Assembly: GCA_946479505.1 (NCBI GenBank)
Contig: CAMLGC010000057.1
Location: 1 to 17,256 of the forward strand
DNA length: 17,256 nt
Origin: an uncultured Sphingomonadaceae bacterium
GTDB lineage: Bacteria > Pseudomonadota > Alphaproteobacteria > Sphingomonadales > Sphingomonadaceae
Direction: 5' to 3'
Shown here: one piece after another, positions 7,268 through 14,654 of the stretch
Layout: each line of letters opens with the position of its first letter
Numbering within the stretch: the stretch's first letter is position 1
The notes under the pieces: generated by a model
What the model was told of the DNA's origin: nothing
The model's input: the letters and a program-made list of their open reading frames with translations, nothing else
Databases searched by the model: none
Made by a program: the position numbers and the translations under genes

Positions 7268-8278
7268 ATGGCGACCTGGCGACATCGGATGATTCTGGGG
7301 TTTGTCGCGACGGCGGCAGCGGTCGCCCCGGCATGCACGAGCACGGCCAACTCGCCGCATAGCGAATACGGACAGCAAGGAGTGCTCGATGGCTTGCGCG
7401 CAGCCGATCTGCGGCTTGCGACGATTGCCTATCGATTGATGGCCGCCAATGTGGCGTTGTGCGATCGGCGTGCCGCGGGGACGGGGCTGGTGCTGCACGG
7501 GCTCGACACCTACGATGCGGACATCCGATCTGCGGCGCGACGCGTGTTCGGGTTCGTAACGCCGATCGCGGTAGAGGGCGTCGTCGTCGGGAGTCCGGCA
7601 GCGGAAGCCGGTCTCCATCGCGATGAATCGATTGCCATGGTCGATGGCGCGGCCATTGGAACCGAAGGCCTTTCGCTTGAAAGGGTGCGCGCCCGGATCG
7701 CGAACGCGCGCGCGGGCGGTGCGGTGACGCTGAAATTAATCGATCGCGGAGGCCGTGCCCGTCAGGTGGTGATCCATCCGGTCGACGCCTGCGCCGGGCG
7801 CGCCGAACTGAGGCTGACCGACGATCTCAACGCGGCGACCGACGGGCTCGTGCTCCAGGTCAATTCGGCGATGCTCAACGTGATCGGCGAGGATGACGAG
7901 CTCGCCGCGCTCGTTGCGCACGAGCTCGCGCATATCGTGCTGCGCCACCCCGAACGCCTGACGGCGGCGCATGTCTCGCGTGGGATGTTCAGCATCTTCG
8001 GGCGCAATGCGCGGCTGATCCGGCGTACCGAAATCGAGGCCGATCGGTTGAGCGTCGTTCTGCTCGCCAATGCCGGCTACGATCCCATGGCCGCCGCGCG
8101 GTTGTGGCGGAACCACGGCGAAGAGCTAGGCGACGGCGGTCTGTTCGCCGGCACTACCCATCTGGACCTCGAGGACCGGATCGCGCTGGTCGAGCGCGAG
8201 GCGGCGCTCATCCCGCGTGACGCGCCGCGCCCGATCGTGCCCGAATGGATCAATGGCCGCGATCAGCCGCTGCGCTGA
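7268..8278 (+). CDS. Exported PDZ–M48 family zinc metallopeptidase
   Basis: A 336-residue protein. The N-terminal hydrophobic stretch (8-22) ends at Cys23 in VAPACTST, an atypical lipobox, so it may be a lipoprotein or a plain secreted protein. Residues about 95-170 are PDZ-like (GVVVGSPAAEAGLHRDESIAMVDGAAI), usual for peptide binding or substrate gating. The catalytic M48 part follows, with HELAH (218-222) and the third zinc ligand in TEIEAD (254-259). This suggests a periplasmic quality-control or processing protease in the BepA/LoiP/Oma1 broad family, but with PDZ ahead of the catalytic domain. A weak GGAG precedes the ATG; Met8 is an alternative start. Its 3' end overlaps the convergent phosphatase by 29 bp. 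The target is unknown. Confidence 0.88.
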   Translation: MATWRHRMILGFVATAAAVAPACTSTANSPHSEYGQQGVLDGLRAADLRLATIAYRLMAANVALCDRRAAGTGLVLHGLDTYDADIRSAARRVFGFVTPIAVEGVVVGSPAAEAGLHRDESIAMVDGAAIGTEGLSLERVRARIANARAGGAVTLKLIDRGGRARQVVIHPVDACAGRAELRLTDDLNAATDGLVLQVNSAMLNVIGEDDELAALVAHELAHIVLRHPERLTAAHVSRGMFSIFGRNARLIRRTEIEADRLSVVLLANAGYDPMAAARLWRNHGEELGDGGLFAGTTHLDLEDRIALVEREAALIPRDAPRPIVPEWINGRDQPLR

Positions 8279-9050
8279 GCGACGCCGCGTCGCCTTCGGC
8301 GTCGGTCTGTAGAAACCATCGCTCGTCGCCTTCCAGTCCGATCGCGGTGAGCACTCCCGTCATGAAGGCGCCCGTATCGATCCCGATCCGCTGGTGGCCG
8401 GTATCGACCGTGTCGTTGGGGGTATGCCCGTGGATCACCATCCAGGGGTCGCGCCGCCGCGCCGACAGGAACGGTTCGCGAATCCAGCGGAGGTCCGCGC
8501 CGGTCTGCTGATCGAGCGGCTTGCCCGGCCGGATGCCCGCATGGACGAAGAGATAATCGCCGAACCTCACCATGTCCTCGCCGCGATCGAGCAGCGCGAT
8601 CGCATCGGGGGGGATGCGCGCGCGAATCAGCTCGGCCAGATCCTGGAGCGTGCCGTGATCGGCTTCCTCCTGATGGATGCCGTAGCTCGCCAGCGTCTCG
8701 GCGCCGCCCATCGCAAGCAGCCCGCGTGCGGCGCGCGCGCTGCCCTGGGCCGCTTTGACGAACACCTCCTCGTGGTTGCCCTTGACGAGGCGAACGCGGT
8801 TGCTCGCCGCCATCAGCTCGCCGACGAAACGGACCACGCCCGCCGAATCGGGGCCGCGATCGATGAGGTCGCCCAGCAGGATGAGGTGGGTTCGGGCAGG
8901 GCCGCGGCTCGCATCGTCGTTGTCGATGCGCTTCAGCAGCTCCTCCAGCAGGTCGCGCCGGCCATGGATGTCGCCGATCGCATAGGCCCGCTCGCCGGGC
9001 GGCAGCGCGAAGGTCGCGGCGCGGCCGCGCGCAAATCTACCGAACACCAT
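8250..9050 (-). CDS. PPP-type metallophosphoesterase, copy 1
   Basis: A 266-residue calcineurin-like phosphoesterase with the complete PPP signature: GDIHGR (26-31), [10 protein letters not shown] (60-69), GNHEE (91-95), VHAG (169-172) and HGHT (207-210). This group includes bacterial Ser/Thr protein phosphatases and ApaH-like Ap4A hydrolases; sequence alone does not decide the substrate. The conserved end [21 protein letters not shown] is shared with a second copy at 12470-13282. I chose the second Met (9050) because GGAGGG ends 4 nt before it; an ATG at 9062 would add four residues. No signal peptide, so probably cytoplasmic. It is divergent from rmlA over a 74-bp gap and converges on the M48 gene. 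Confidence 0.9.
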   Translation of the reverse strand: MVFGRFARGRAATFALPPGERAYAIGDIHGRRDLLEELLKRIDNDDASRGPARTHLILLGDLIDRGPDSAGVVRFVGELMAASNRVRLVKGNHEEVFVKAAQGSARAARGLLAMGGAETLASYGIHQEEADHGTLQDLAELIRARIPPDAIALLDRGEDMVRFGDYLFVHAGIRPGKPLDQQTGADLRWIREPFLSARRRDPWMVIHGHTPNDTVDTGHQRIGIDTGAFMTGVLTAIGLEGDERWFLQTDAEGDAASLSAAADRGH

Positions 9051-9054
9051 CGCA

Positions 9055-9060
9055 CCCTCC
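9055..9060 (-). promoter_or_regulatory. Ribosome binding site that decides the phosphatase start
   Basis: GGAGGG on the minus strand lies 4 nt upstream of the ATG at 9050 and inside the codons of the alternative upstream ATG at 9062, so the downstream start is favoured. Confidence 0.65.
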
Positions 9061-9124
9061 ATGCGGCGCAGTTAACTCGACGGTCAAGGTCGTGGCGTAT
9101 GGGAGGCGCGAAGAAGGGGGACGA

Positions 9125-9997
9125 ATGAAGGGCATCATCCTCGCAGGCGGCAGCGGCACGCGGCTCTATCCGGCGACGCTGTCGATCTCGAAGCAGCTTC
9201 TGCCGGTGTTCGACAAGCCGATGATCTATTATCCGCTGTCGACGCTGATGCTGGGCGGCATCCGCGAGATCCTGGTCATCTCCACACCGCGCGACCTGCC
9301 GATGTTCGAGGCGCTGCTGGGCGATGGATCGGCGTTCGGGCTGGAGATTTGCTATGCCGAGCAGGCGGCGCCCAACGGGCTTGCCGAGGCCTTTCTGATC
9401 GGCGCGGACTTTCTCGCAGGCGAGGCTGCGGCGCTGATCCTGGGGGACAACATCTTTCACGGCGACGGTCTTTCGGCCAAGGCGCGCGAGGCGGCCGAAC
9501 AGCGCGAGGGCGCGACGATCTTCGCCTATCGCGTCGAGGACCCGGAGCGCTATGGCGTGGTCGCGTTCGACGAGAGCTTGCGTGTCACGAGCATCGAGGA
9601 GAAGCCGGCGGTGCCCAACTCCGACTGGGCGATCACCGGGCTCTATTTCTTCGATCGCGACGTCACCGACATCGCACGAGCGGTGCGGCCATCGGCACGC
9701 GGCGAGTTGGAGATCACCGAGGTTATTAACGCATATCTCGGCCGCGGCACATTGCGCGTCAGCCGGCTGGGGCGCGGCTATGCCTGGCTCGATACCGGAA
9801 CGCATGGCAGCCTGCACGACGCGGGCTCGTTCGTGCGCACGATCGAGCAGCGTCAGGGCTTCAAGATCGCCTGTCCCGAGGAAATCGCATTCGACAGCGG
9901 CTATGTCGATGCCGACCATCTGCTCGCGCGCGCCGCGGCGATGGGGAAAACCGATTACGCCGCCTATCTGCGCCGCTGCGTCGAAGGGGTGCGCTGA
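9125..9997 (+). CDS. rmlA: Glucose-1-phosphate thymidylyltransferase
   Basis: A 290-residue cytoplasmic enzyme converting dTTP and glucose-1-phosphate to dTDP-glucose, the first step of dTDP-deoxysugar synthesis. It has the nucleotidyl-transferase motif [16 protein letters not shown] at the N-terminus, [57 protein letters not shown] and the C-terminal [12 protein letters not shown] region. Length is usual (about 290). AAGGGGG ends 4 nt before the ATG, so the start at 9125 is preferred to a longer frame from 9092. The TGA overlaps the rmlB ATG (TGATG), so the two are one operon. Confidence 0.96.
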   Translation: MKGIILAGGSGTRLYPATLSISKQLLPVFDKPMIYYPLSTLMLGGIREILVISTPRDLPMFEALLGDGSAFGLEICYAEQAAPNGLAEAFLIGADFLAGEAAALILGDNIFHGDGLSAKAREAAEQREGATIFAYRVEDPERYGVVAFDESLRVTSIEEKPAVPNSDWAITGLYFFDRDVTDIARAVRPSARGELEITEVINAYLGRGTLRVSRLGRGYAWLDTGTHGSLHDAGSFVRTIEQRQGFKIACPEEIAFDSGYVDADHLLARAAAMGKTDYAAYLRRCVEGVR

Positions 9998-11064
9998 TGC
10001 GGACAGTCCTTGTCACCGGCGGCGCGGGCTTCATCGGCTCGGCCGTGTGCCGCCACCTGATCGGGCGCGGCGACACGCGCGTGATCAACCTCGACAAGCT
10101 CACCTATGCGGGCAATCCGGCCTCGCTGAGGACGATCGAGCGCTCGCCCCTCTACCATCTCGTCGAGGGCGATATCGGCGACGCGCGGCTGCTGGCTGAT
10201 CTGCTGCGCGCGATGCGGCCCGACGCGATCATGCACCTGGCAGCCGAAAGCCATGTCGATCGCTCGATCGACGGGCCCGGCGCGTTCGTCGAGACCAACG
10301 TGGTCGGCACCTTCCGGCTGCTCTCCGCTGCGCTTGACTATTGGCGCGGGCTGCCCAACGCAGAGCAGGCGGCATTCCGCTTTCATCACGTCTCGACCGA
10401 CGAGGTGTTCGGCGACCTGCCCTTCGACAGCGGCATCTTCACCGAGGAGACGCCGTACGATCCGTCGTCGCCCTATTCGGCGTCGAAAGCGGCGTCGGAC
10501 CATTTCGTGCGGGCATGGCACGCGACCTACGGGTTGCCGGTCGTGCTGTCGAACTGCTCGAACAATTACGGGCCGTATCACTTCCCGGAGAAATTGATCC
10601 CGCTCGTCATTTTGAATGCGCTCGAGGGGAAGACGCTGCCGGTCTATGGGTGCGGTGCGAACGTGCGCGACTGGCTCCATGTCGAGGATCACGCGCGCGC
10701 TCTCGATCTCGTCGTCAGGAAGGGGCGGGTAGGGGAAAGCTACAATGTCGGTGGACGCGAGGAGCGGACCAACCTTCAGGTGGTCGAGGCGATCTGCGAT
10801 CTGCTCGACGCACGCGTGCCGCTCGCGGGCGAAGGATCGCGGCGGGAGCTGATCCGCTTCGTGACCGACCGCCCCGGGCACGATCGACGCTATGCGATCG
10901 ACCCCTCCAAGATCGAGCGCGAATTGGGCTGGCGCGCCCAGGAGAGTTTCGCAAGCGGACTCGCCAGGACGGTCGATTGGTATCTCGACAATCGCTGGTG
11001 GTGGGGGCCGATCCGCGACGGACGGTATGCGGGTGAGCGGCTCGGGATTGCGGCGGCGGGGTGA
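9997..11064 (+). CDS. rmlB: dTDP-glucose 4,6-dehydratase
   Basis: A 355-residue extended SDR enzyme making dTDP-4-keto-6-deoxyglucose from dTDP-glucose. It has the Rossmann motif TGGAGFIG (7-14), [28 protein letters not shown] (80-94), the catalytic STDEVFGDL segment (133-141), YSASK (160-164) and [18 protein letters not shown]. Length and motifs are canonical. It is the last gene of its operon: the next gene is convergent. rmlC and rmlD, needed for dTDP-rhamnose, are not here, so the keto-sugar may go to rhamnose through genes elsewhere or to another deoxy or amino sugar. Confidence 0.96.
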   Translation: MRTVLVTGGAGFIGSAVCRHLIGRGDTRVINLDKLTYAGNPASLRTIERSPLYHLVEGDIGDARLLADLLRAMRPDAIMHLAAESHVDRSIDGPGAFVETNVVGTFRLLSAALDYWRGLPNAEQAAFRFHHVSTDEVFGDLPFDSGIFTEETPYDPSSPYSASKAASDHFVRAWHATYGLPVVLSNCSNNYGPYHFPEKLIPLVILNALEGKTLPVYGCGANVRDWLHVEDHARALDLVVRKGRVGESYNVGGREERTNLQVVEAICDLLDARVPLAGEGSRRELIRFVTDRPGHDRRYAIDPSKIERELGWRAQESFASGLARTVDWYLDNRWWWGPIRDGRYAGERLGIAAAG

Positions 11065-11068
11065 TCGC

Positions 11069-11101
11069 TTCGCGCTCGTGCGAAAACGAGAGCTTCGCGA
11101 A
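11069..11101. terminator. Hairpin between convergent rmlB and the epimerase
   Basis: TTCGCG-CTCGT pairs with ACGAG and CGCGAA around a GCGAAA loop, with AGCTT bulged in the right arm. It lies just past the rmlB stop and 38 bp short of the convergent epimerase stop. No strong T run, so terminator function in either direction is only likely. Confidence 0.5.
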
Positions 11102-11138
11102 ATTCCCCACGAATTGGGATTTGCGTTCGAACGACGGG

Positions 11139-12131
11139 TTACTGGCCGGTATATTGCCGATACCAGTCGACGAAGCGCGGAATGCCTTGTTCGATTGCCA
11201 CCGTTGGCTTGAACCCGAAGTCACGCGTTGTCGCGGTAATGTCGGCCCCGGTGGCGACGACGTCACCGGGCTGCATCGGCTGATAATCGCGCACCGCGGT
11301 GCGGCCGCACGCCTGCTCGATCACCTCGATCAGGCGGCCGAGCTCCTCGGGGTTGTTGTTGCCGATATTGTAGAGTGCGTGCGGCTTGACGCTGCCGCCG
11401 GGCTTCACCGTTCCGTCGTCGGCGGGGGGCCGGTCGAGCGCGGCGACCACGCCGGTCACGATGTCGTCGATATAGGTGAAATCGCGCCGCATCGCGCCGT
11501 TGTTGAAGACAGGGATGGGCTCGCCGGCGAGGATCTTCGCGGTGAAGATCCACGCCGCCATATCGGGGCGCCCCCATGGACCATAGACCGTGAAGAAACG
11601 CAGACCCGTCAGCGGAATGCGGTACAGATGGGCGTAGCTCTCGCTCATCAGCTCGTCGGCCTTCTTGGTGGCGGCGTAGAGCGAGACCGGATGGTCGACG
11701 CGATCCTCGACCCGGAAGGGGAAATCGGCGTTGCCGCCATAGACCGACGACGAAGAGGCATAGACCATGTGCGCCACGCCGCGCGCGCGCGCGATCTCGA
11801 GCAGGTTCAAATGACCGGCGAGGTTGGCGCGTGCATAGGCATGTGGGTTGACGAGAGAATAGCGCACCCCCGCCTGCGCGCCGAGATGGACGATGCGGTC
11901 GATGTCGTGAGGACCGAGCGCTTGCTCGAGCGCTTCCCAATCGGAGAAATCCTGATCGATCAGCGTGAAATCGCCATGGCCTTCGATTCGGGCGACCCGG
12001 GTGCGTTTCAATCCGGGATCGTAATAATCGTCGAAATCGTCGATTCCGATCACCGCGTTGCCGCGTGCGAGCAGCCGCTCGGCGACCGCCGCGCCGATGA
12101 ACCCCGCTACGCCCGTCACCAGGATCGCCAT
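11139..12131 (-). CDS. NAD-dependent epimerase, UDP-glucuronate 4-epimerase-like
   Basis: A 330-residue extended SDR protein with TGVAGFIG (6-13), GIDDFDDYYDPGLK, HLGAQAGVRYS (82-92), ASSSSVYGGN (125-134), the YxxxK pair Y152/K156 and LRFFTVYGPWGRPDMA (177-192). The AGVRYS and YGPWGRPDMA signatures are typical of enzymes that interconvert UDP-glucuronate and UDP-galacturonate (LpsL/Cap1J-like), so galacturonate supply for a polysaccharide is the likely role; UDP-glucose 4-epimerase is less likely. The start is the ATG at 12131, with GAGGGG 6 nt upstream. A frame open to 12179 would add 16 unconserved residues. It converges on rmlB. Confidence 0.88.
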   Translation of the reverse strand: MAILVTGVAGFIGAAVAERLLARGNAVIGIDDFDDYYDPGLKRTRVARIEGHGDFTLIDQDFSDWEALEQALGPHDIDRIVHLGAQAGVRYSLVNPHAYARANLAGHLNLLEIARARGVAHMVYASSSSVYGGNADFPFRVEDRVDHPVSLYAATKKADELMSESYAHLYRIPLTGLRFFTVYGPWGRPDMAAWIFTAKILAGEPIPVFNNGAMRRDFTYIDDIVTGVVAALDRPPADDGTVKPGGSVKPHALYNIGNNNPEELGRLIEVIEQACGRTAVRDYQPMQPGDVVATGADITATTRDFGFKPTVAIEQGIPRFVDWYRQYTGQ

Positions 12132-12284
12132 GTGTTTCCCCTCGTGCGCCTCGTTATCACACCAGGGCGCTTTGGTCATCGCGGACGGAACGTGCCCGCG
12201 GTACGCTCGTTACCCCGTCACAGATGGCGAAGTGTTGCCGATTCCGCTAGGAACAACGCGTTGATTGGCCTGTCGAGGTAAAGA

Positions 12285-12479
12285 ATGGCCAATGTGTTCC
12301 AGTTGGTGTGGTGCCGGTTCGGCAAGCATCTGCGCGATCGTCGCGCTGCATGGTTTGACGGCAGTGTCTGGCGATCCACGTGTATCGGCTGCAAACGGCC
12401 GATGTACCGCGAGTTCGACGGATGGCACATGGCCGACGACGAGCTCCCGCACAGCGCCACGCCGCACGATCACACCTGA
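12285..12479 (+). CDS. Small putative zinc-ribbon protein
   Basis: A 64-residue protein with CRFGKHLRDRR at 10-20, then VWRSTCIGCKRPMYREFDGWH at 28-48. The CxxC (C33, C36), together with C10 and H15, could bind a metal. Short proteins of this layout (W-x-S-x-C-x-x-C followed by a basic segment) are familiar to me from sphingomonad genomes but have no assigned role. GAGG lies 6 nt before the ATG, a good ribosome site, and the frame is on the opposite strand to its neighbours. Its last 10 bases overlap the 3' end of the convergent phosphatase gene. Function unknown; a regulatory or chaperone-like role is speculation. Confidence 0.65.
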   Translation: MANVFQLVWCRFGKHLRDRRAAWFDGSVWRSTCIGCKRPMYREFDGWHMADDELPHSATPHDHT

Positions 12480-13282
12480 ACGACGGCCCCTCCGTCGACC
12501 GGCGCAGCCGGACCATCGTCCGGGACGGTCGCGAGGAACCAGCGGTCCGCTCCTTCGAGCGCCAGTGCGGTCAGGCGGCCGGTTTCGAAAGCGCCGGTGT
12601 CGATGCCGATCCGATTGGGCCGCACCACCGCCTCGTCGCTGATGCTGTGGCCGTGGACCACCATCTTTCCGAAATCACCCTCATGCTGGAGGAAGCGATT
12701 GCGGATCCAGCGCAAATCGGCCGCGCGCTGCTCGGCAAAGCGCACGCCGGGGCGCACACCGGCATGGACGAACACATAATCGCCGATCTCGATCACGTCT
12801 TCGGTCTCGCGGAGGAAGGCGAGGTGCGTTTGCGGCACTGCCTCGCGCACCAGCGCTGACAGCGCCGGATAATCGGCGCGGTCGTAATCGGTCTCGGCCA
12901 CGCCGTAGCTCAGGATCGTCTCGCGCCCGCCGATGCGGGTGAAGAGCCGCAGCGCCTCGATCCCGCCTTCGAGCACGTGCAGAAACACTTCCTCGTGATT
13001 GCCCATCAACACGCGGACGTGCGGCCACTCCTCAGCCAAGCGGATGATCCGGTCGATAACTCCCGCCGAATCGGGGCCTCGATCGACGAGATCGCCGAGA
13101 AAGATCAGCTCCGTGCGCGCGTCGGCGCGGCTCGCGTTATCTTCGTCGATGCGCGCGAGCAGCGCGTCGAGCAGGTCGAGGCGCCCGTGGACGTCGCCGA
13201 TCGCATAGATGCGGCGGCCTGCAGGAACGGAGCGGAAAGGCACGGGATCGGGCGCGGCGCGCCTACGGAAGGGATTGAGCAT
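12470..13282 (-). CDS. PPP-type metallophosphoesterase, copy 2
   Basis: A 270-residue paralogue of the phosphatase at 8250-9050. All metal-site motifs are present: GDVHGR (29-34), [13 protein letters not shown] (63-75), GNHEE (94-98), VHAG (172-175) and HGHS (210-213), plus the shared end [21 protein letters not shown]. The substrate could be a phosphoprotein or a dinucleoside polyphosphate. I start it at the ATG at 13282 (MLNPFRRR); the frame runs open upstream to 13456, overlapping wecC, but that part is not conserved in copy 1. The ribosome site is weak. It lies 73 bp downstream of wecC on the same strand, so it may belong to the wecB–wecC transcript. Confidence 0.88.
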   Translation of the reverse strand: MLNPFRRRAAPDPVPFRSVPAGRRIYAIGDVHGRLDLLDALLARIDEDNASRADARTELIFLGDLVDRGPDSAGVIDRIIRLAEEWPHVRVLMGNHEEVFLHVLEGGIEALRLFTRIGGRETILSYGVAETDYDRADYPALSALVREAVPQTHLAFLRETEDVIEIGDYVFVHAGVRPGVRFAEQRAADLRWIRNRFLQHEGDFGKMVVHGHSISDEAVVRPNRIGIDTGAFETGRLTALALEGADRWFLATVPDDGPAAPVDGGAVVQV

Positions 13283-13319
13283 CGGAACGCAGGAACGCTT
13301 TACAGGCGGGTTGGTCGCA

Positions 13320-13342
13320 TTGTGCGCCGGCGCATCGCACAA
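13320..13342. repeat. Inverted repeat between wecC and the second phosphatase
   Basis: TTGTGCG and CGCACAA are perfect 7-bp arms. A 12-bp perfect palindrome, TGCGCCGGCGCA (13323-13334), is nested in it and could form a competing structure. There is no T run. It could be an attenuating or processing hairpin inside a wecB–wecC–phosphatase transcript, or a protein site. Confidence 0.4.
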
Positions 13343-13355
13343 CGGTCGTGCGGCT

Positions 13356-14654
13356 TCAACTGGCCAGGCGAATGTCCGGTTTCGGCTCAGCCGCGATCGG
13401 TTGATCGGGCCAGATACCGCGTGTGTCGTACACGTGCTTGCCCGCGCGCTCGTCAAGCGGGACCGATTTGAAGAGCTCGTGATCGACGAGCACCACCATC
13501 AGCGGACAGCTTTCGATCGCATCGTCGAGATCGATGAGACGCGCACCGGTGCCGGCGAACTCCGCCGGCAGACCATCGGCATAAGGCTCGACGATCCGGA
13601 TGCGATCGCCGAAGCGGCGCGCGAGCGCGGCGGTGACCTTGACCGCGGGGCTTTCGCGGAAATCGTCGATATTGGCCTTGAAGGCGAGCCCCATGCACGC
13701 GACCGGCGCGCCGGGATGCGCCTCGATCAGCGCGGTGGCGGATTCGATGACGTGCGCGACCTTGCCGTCGTTGACCTCGCGCGCGGTGCGGATCAGCGGC
13801 GTCTGCTCGGGCGCAGCGCTGACGAGGAACCACGGATCGACCGCGATGCAATGCCCGCCGACGCCGGGGCCGGGCGACAGGATGTTGACGCGCGGGTGGC
13901 GATTGGCGAGCCGGATCACCTCCCAGACGTCGACGCCCATCGTATCGGCGACGAGGCTCAGCTCGTTGGCGAAGGCGATGTTGACGTCGCGGAAGGCGTT
14001 CTCGGTGAGCTTGGTCATTTCCGCGGCGCGTGCCGAGGTGGTGACGCAGGCGCCGCGGACGAAGCGTCGGTAGAAGGCGAGTGCCTTGCGCGCGCACCGC
14101 GGGGTGATGCCTCCGATCACGCGATCATTGTCGATCAGCTCGACGAGGATGCGCCCCGGCAGCACCCGCTCGGGGCAATAGGCGATTGCGATGTCGGCGG
14201 TTTCGAGCGCGCGGCCTGGCACCTTGAGGTCGGGGCGCAGCTCGGCGAGCAGGTCGCGGACCTGTTCGGTGGTGCCGACGGGCGAGGTCGATTCGAGGAT
14301 CACCGCATCGCCGGGCTTGAGCACGGTGGCGATCGTCGTTGCGGCCCGGAGAACGTAGCCGATGTCGGGCGCGTGATCCTCTGCGAAAGGGGTGGGAACG
14401 GCGATCACAAAGACGTCGGCGGGCTCGATCTGCGTCGCGGCGCGCAGGCTGCCGCGCGCGACGACGCCCGAAACGAGGCCATCGAGATCGACTTCCTCGA
14501 TATGCACCTTGCCCGAGTTGACCGTCTCGACGACGCGTTCCGACACGTCGATGCCGAGCACAAGCGCGCCCGTGCGCGCGATCACCGCGGCGGTGGGCAG
14601 TCCGATATAGCCGAGGCCGAGAACGGCGACCTTGAGCTCAGCATCCGAAACCAT
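13356..14654 (-). CDS. wecC: UDP-N-acetyl-D-mannosamine dehydrogenase
   Basis: A 432-residue enzyme oxidising UDP-ManNAc to UDP-ManNAcA with two NAD+. It resembles E. coli WecC over its whole length: VAVLGLGYIGLPTA (9-22), GKVHIEEVDLD, VPTPF, ILESTSPVGTTEQV (119-132), AYCPERVLPG (158-167), NDRVIGG, TKLTENAFRDVNIAFANELSL (214-234), and LANRHPRVNILSPGPGVGGHC (249-269) with catalytic Cys269. The ATG at 14654 is the homologous start and overlaps the end of wecB by 17 bp, so the two genes are co-translated. An upstream-open frame to 14735 is not conserved. Confidence 0.96.
   Translation of the reverse strand: MVSDAELKVAVLGLGYIGLPTAAVIARTGALVLGIDVSERVVETVNSGKVHIEEVDLDGLVSGVVARGSLRAATQIEPADVFVIAVPTPFAEDHAPDIGYVLRAATTIATVLKPGDAVILESTSPVGTTEQVRDLLAELRPDLKVPGRALETADIAIAYCPERVLPGRILVELIDNDRVIGGITPRCARKALAFYRRFVRGACVTTSARAAEMTKLTENAFRDVNIAFANELSLVADTMGVDVWEVIRLANRHPRVNILSPGPGVGGHCIAVDPWFLVSAAPEQTPLIRTAREVNDGKVAHVIESATALIEAHPGAPVACMGLAFKANIDDFRESPAVKVTAALARRFGDRIRIVEPYADGLPAEFAGTGARLIDLDDAIESCPLMVVLVDHELFKSVPLDERAGKHVYDTRGIWPDQPIAAEPKPDIRLAS

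Noticed and set aside
11061..12281. 406-codon plus-strand frame opposite the epimerase
   Set aside because: Antisense shadow of a conserved SDR enzyme; no supporting ribosome site or domain.
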